Source: Eubacterium sp.
GTDB taxonomy: Bacteria > Bacillota > Clostridia > Oscillospirales > Acutalibacteraceae
Assembly (NCBI GenBank): GCA_017514345.1
Contig: JAFWKC010000137.1
Coordinates: 1 to 32,655, forward strand
DNA length: 32,655 bases
Reading direction: 5' to 3'
Shown here piece after piece: positions 30,786 to 32,655 of this stretch. The translations under genes and the position numbers were made by a program. The first letter of the stretch is position 1; each line of letters starts with the position of its first letter. The notes beneath the pieces are model-generated. The model was not told the origin of the DNA, made no database searches, and saw nothing but the letters and a program-made list of their open reading frames with translations.

Positions 30786-32360
30786 TTATTTTTTCGGCTT
30801 CTTTATTGTATCGCAAATTCTCTGTACGTCCTGCGAAAAGCGCCGCTGTGAAATCAGTATAACGAGCGTATCGCCCTCCTTCAGAACGGTGTCGCCCTTC
30901 GGTGTAATCGGCGTTTCGTCGCGCTCAACGGACACGATAAGGCAGTGCTTGCCCCATTCGATTTCAGAAATTTTCTTTCCGTTTACCGCGCTTCCGACGG
31001 GGATGGTGAAGGTCTGAATTACCTTTTCAACCTCCTTTGTGTTGAGTGCAGGGGAGTCGGTGTTTTCGACTGCCTTTTCAAACAGGATTGAATAAAACGG
31101 CGCCGTGCCGATTGTGTTTGCAACTGCGTAGGAAATCAGGCTTACCGTCGCTATCGGAAGGAGCGAATGCATATCGCCCGTAAGCTCAAAGACGAGAATA
31201 ATTCCCGTAAGCGGAGCGCGTACAATTGACGAAAACAGTCCTGCCATACCGATTACGACGAACTCCTCATATAGCCCGTCGCGTATGCCGATTTGCTCAA
31301 TTGCAATATTGCCGAAAATCGCGCCGATGTACGCGCCGAGCACGCACAGCGGATAAAGCGTTCCGCCTGGCGCACCCGAAGCAAAAGAAAACGCGCCGAA
31401 CAGGAATTTTGCAAAAAGCAGAAGGAACAGCATACCGAGCTCAGGTCTGTCTGTCATAAGCTTTGACGCCATACTGTGACCGCCGCATAAAATCTGCGGG
31501 AACGTCAGTCCGACAACGCCGCTGACGAGGAAAACGAACGCCATTTTGACGGGGTTCGGTATTTTCGTGATTTTTTTGTAAAGCTTCTGTGCCCATACCA
31601 TAAACACGTTGTATCCCGCGCCTGCCGCGCCGAGTACGACGCCCATAATCACAAGTATCCAGTAGTGATGAAGCGCGAGCGTTACCGTGTCAAACTGGAA
31701 CGTCGTTTCGTGTCCGAAAAAGGCGATAGAGATGTAATCGGCAGTAATCGACGCCACGATGCTCATACAAAGCATAGCCTTGTCAAACGAGTGATGTATT
31801 TCCTCAAGCACAAACATTGTGCCTGCAATCGGAGCGTTGAACGCCGCCGCCATACCTGCGCCTGCGCCGCAGCTAATCATACGGAGCTGTGTCGTTTTGT
31901 CGGCTTTCGTGAGCGTAGAAACGCCCTTTGCCGCCATACCGCCGAGCTGTACGGACGGTCCCTCTCTGCCGAGCGAAAGTCCGCTGAAAACGGAAGTCGT
32001 GCCGCCGATGAATTTTGCGATAATTACGCGCCACCAATTCAGCGAAAAATAACCGCGGATTTCGCCCGAGGTCTGTGGAATACCCGAGCCTGCGGCGTCG
32101 GGCTCCCACTTAGTTATGTATGATACCATAACGCCGAGAACGCACAAAAGCGCAAGCCACAAGGCGATTTTTACAGGCGAGCCCTTGACGAGCTCAAGCA
32201 CCTTCATCAGACCTTCCTCGGCAAAAACAAGCGCAAAACGGTACAAAACGCAAACAAGACCTGAAGCAATTCCGACTTCAAGTCCGCGTATAATCAAATA
32301 TATGCTTTCACTCTTGTGAAAAGCAACTTTTCTGATGGTAGTTTTTTCCTGGTTACGCAT
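30786..32360 (-). CDS. ClC-family chloride/proton antiporter with C-terminal RCK_C (TrkA-C) domain
   Basis: A 524-aa ClC protein. The anion-selectivity motif GSGIP is at 91-95; GREGPSVQLG (131-140) carries the gating glutamate Glu133; FNAPIAGTMFVLEE (174-187) keeps the inner proton glutamate at Glu187 (the second of the pair, as in E. coli Glu203). Having both glutamates predicts a 2 Cl-/1 H+ exchanger rather than a channel. GAPGGTLYPL and the helix-R tyrosine region ISYAVANTIG are present. Residues about 445-518 form a TrkA-C-like regulatory domain (IPVGSAVNGKKISEI ... GDTLVILI). No ribosome site precedes the ATG, and the promoter places the transcription start at that ATG. The stop lies just beyond the rpsF promoter. 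Confidence 0.95.
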   Translation of the reverse strand: MRNQEKTTIRKVAFHKSESIYLIIRGLEVGIASGLVCVLYRFALVFAEEGLMKVLELVKGSPVKIALWLALLCVLGVMVSYITKWEPDAAGSGIPQTSGEIRGYFSLNWWRVIIAKFIGGTTSVFSGLSLGREGPSVQLGGMAAKGVSTLTKADKTTQLRMISCGAGAGMAAAFNAPIAGTMFVLEEIHHSFDKAMLCMSIVASITADYISIAFFGHETTFQFDTVTLALHHYWILVIMGVVLGAAGAGYNVFMVWAQKLYKKITKIPNPVKMAFVFLVSGVVGLTFPQILCGGHSMASKLMTDRPELGMLFLLLFAKFLFGAFSFASGAPGGTLYPLCVLGAYIGAIFGNIAIEQIGIRDGLYEEFVVIGMAGLFSSIVRAPLTGIILVFELTGDMHSLLPIATVSLISYAVANTIGTAPFYSILFEKAVENTDSPALNTKEVEKVIQTFTIPVGSAVNGKKISEIEWGKHCLIVSVERDETPITPKGDTVLKEGDTLVILISQRRFSQDVQRICDTIKKPKK

Positions 32361-32366
32361 ATAAAA

Positions 32367-32395
32367 ATATTATCACATATGTACGGCAATTTCAA
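32367..32395 (-). promoter_or_regulatory. Promoter of the ClC gene, predicted to give a leaderless mRNA
   Basis: On the - strand TTGAAA (32390-32395, 5 of 6) and TAATAT (32367-32372) with a 17-nt spacer and TG one base before the -10. Counting 7 nt beyond the -10 puts +1 on the A of the ATG (32360). Confidence 0.5.
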
Positions 32396-32655
32396 GCCTG
32401 AGCCGTCATATAATCTGCGACTGTCCGATTTTATGCACAAAAAGGCTATGCGAGCGCATACGACCGTATACGACCGTAATCTTTCGTATACGAAAAATAC
32501 CGATACAGATAAAGAAACAGATAAAGATACAGATACAGATACAGAAACTGACACAGACACAGACACAGTCAGAGATACAGAAATAGAAAAAGAAAGAGAA
32601 GCAGAAACAGAATTAACTGCTGCTGCTTTTTCCGATACGTCTGATATTATGAAGC
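32379..32655 (+). CDS. Partial open frame with Asp/Thr/Glu repeat, running off the right edge
   Basis: From ATG at 32379 the + strand is open for 92 codons to the window end. The first 40 residues (MYGNFKPEPSYNLRLSDFMH then KKAMRAHTTVYDRNLSYTKN) look like ordinary protein. They are followed by about 35 residues in which nearly every second residue is Asp or Glu (TDTDKETDKDTDTDTETD, later EIEKEREAETE), then LTAAAFSDTSDIMK. In this frame many unit differences are synonymous or conservative (GAT, GAC and GAA; ACA and ACT), which hints at coding. Against it: no ribosome site, overlap with the ClC promoter, and repeats lacking stops in any frame. Family not recognised; a pseudogene or non-coding repeat is possible. 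Confidence 0.4.
   Translation, partial: MYGNFKPEPSYNLRLSDFMHKKAMRAHTTVYDRNLSYTKNTDTDKETDKDTDTDTETDTDTDTVRDTEIEKEREAETELTAAAFSDTSDIMK
32459..32495. repeat. Tandem decamer and 14-bp perfect palindrome
   Basis: TACGACCGTA occurs twice in immediate succession (32459-32468, 32469-32478). Three nucleotides later comes TTTCGTATACGAAA (32482-32495), which equals its own reverse complement. They lie just before the hexanucleotide repeat. Confidence 0.6.
32502..32612 (+). repeat. Degenerate hexanucleotide repeat (GATACA-like)
   Basis: Units such as GATACA, GATAAA, GAAACA, GACACA and GAAAAA follow in register for about 110 nt. The most regular part is 32526-32568. Read in the frame of the edge ORF it encodes alternating acidic and Thr/Lys residues. 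Such arrays can change length by slippage. Confidence 0.75.

Noticed and set aside
32294..32566. A - strand frame starting with alternating Met-Ser-Val-Ser-Val residues
   Set aside because: It reads the hexanucleotide repeat in antisense and then the ClC start region in another frame. The repeat has no stops in any frame, so openness means little, and the overlap with the ClC gene is long.

Overview
The window looks like chromosomal DNA from a spore-forming Firmicute of class Clostridia, probably a gut Oscillospiraceae/Ruminococcaceae-type anaerobe. This rests on spoVT (an AbrB-plus-GAF forespore regulator), strong AGGAGG-type ribosome sites, sigma-A promoters close to consensus, a zinc-binding form of S18, GTP-type PEP carboxykinase, a cytosolic GH43 glycosidase and moderate G+C. 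Genus-level placement is inference. I saw no rRNA, tRNA, CRISPR array, insertion sequence or prophage.

Layout, left to right. 1-1836 (+): the end of polA, then rimI and tsaD. 1847-3783 (+): pckG under two candidate promoters with a strong terminator. 3788-7879 (-): a compact operon transcribed leftward from 7907-7935: an unrecognised 166-aa protein, a GH43 glycosidase, hisC, a small membrane protein, gpsA. 7967-11105 (+): SDR oxidoreductase, trmN6-like tRNA methyltransferase, rsmI and a PflX-type radical SAM protein, mostly joined by ATGA overlaps. 11150-12597 (+): mscL with a zinc-ribbon tail, then an alpha/beta hydrolase. 12711-13457 (-): a voltage-gated K+ channel.

13555-19480 is the most distinctive metabolic locus. 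A TetR regulator, an FGGY sugar kinase and a two-TM PH-like membrane protein run leftward. A class III (GSA-type) aminotransferase and a 405-aa class II aldolase run rightward. The rightward promoter has perfect -35 and -10 hexamers, and just downstream of the predicted start lie two tandem GTGAG-N6-CTCAC palindromes, the obvious TetR operators. The aldolase appears to be an internal duplication whose second half has lost the metal-binding histidines. Between aminotransferase and aldolase there is a G+C-rich hairpin and six tandem degenerate heptamers. The substrate is not evident.

19579-21950 (+): an ECF sigma factor followed by a single-pass protein with an extracellular beta-propeller, likely its sensor or anti-sigma partner. 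22016-22152 (-): a candidate small RNA with its own promoter and duplicated hairpins. 22264-22800 (-): spoVT. 23078-27490 (+): a 1470-aa secreted protein with four Ig-like (Big_2) repeats, carboxypeptidase-regulatory-like modules, a YfaP/DUF2135-like module and two PPC-like modules. It is visibly more A+T-rich than its neighbours. 27561-29562 (-): a secreted FnIII protein co-transcribed behind a polyprenyl-phosphate-type GT2 glycosyltransferase. 29677-30676 (-): rpsF-ssb-rpsR from a perfect-consensus promoter with a structured leader. 30786-32360 (-): a ClC Cl-/H+ antiporter whose promoter predicts a leaderless mRNA. The right edge (32379-32655, +) holds an open frame with an Asp/Thr/Glu hexanucleotide repeat that runs out of the window.

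All coordinates and motifs come from reading the sequence; no database search or folding program was run.
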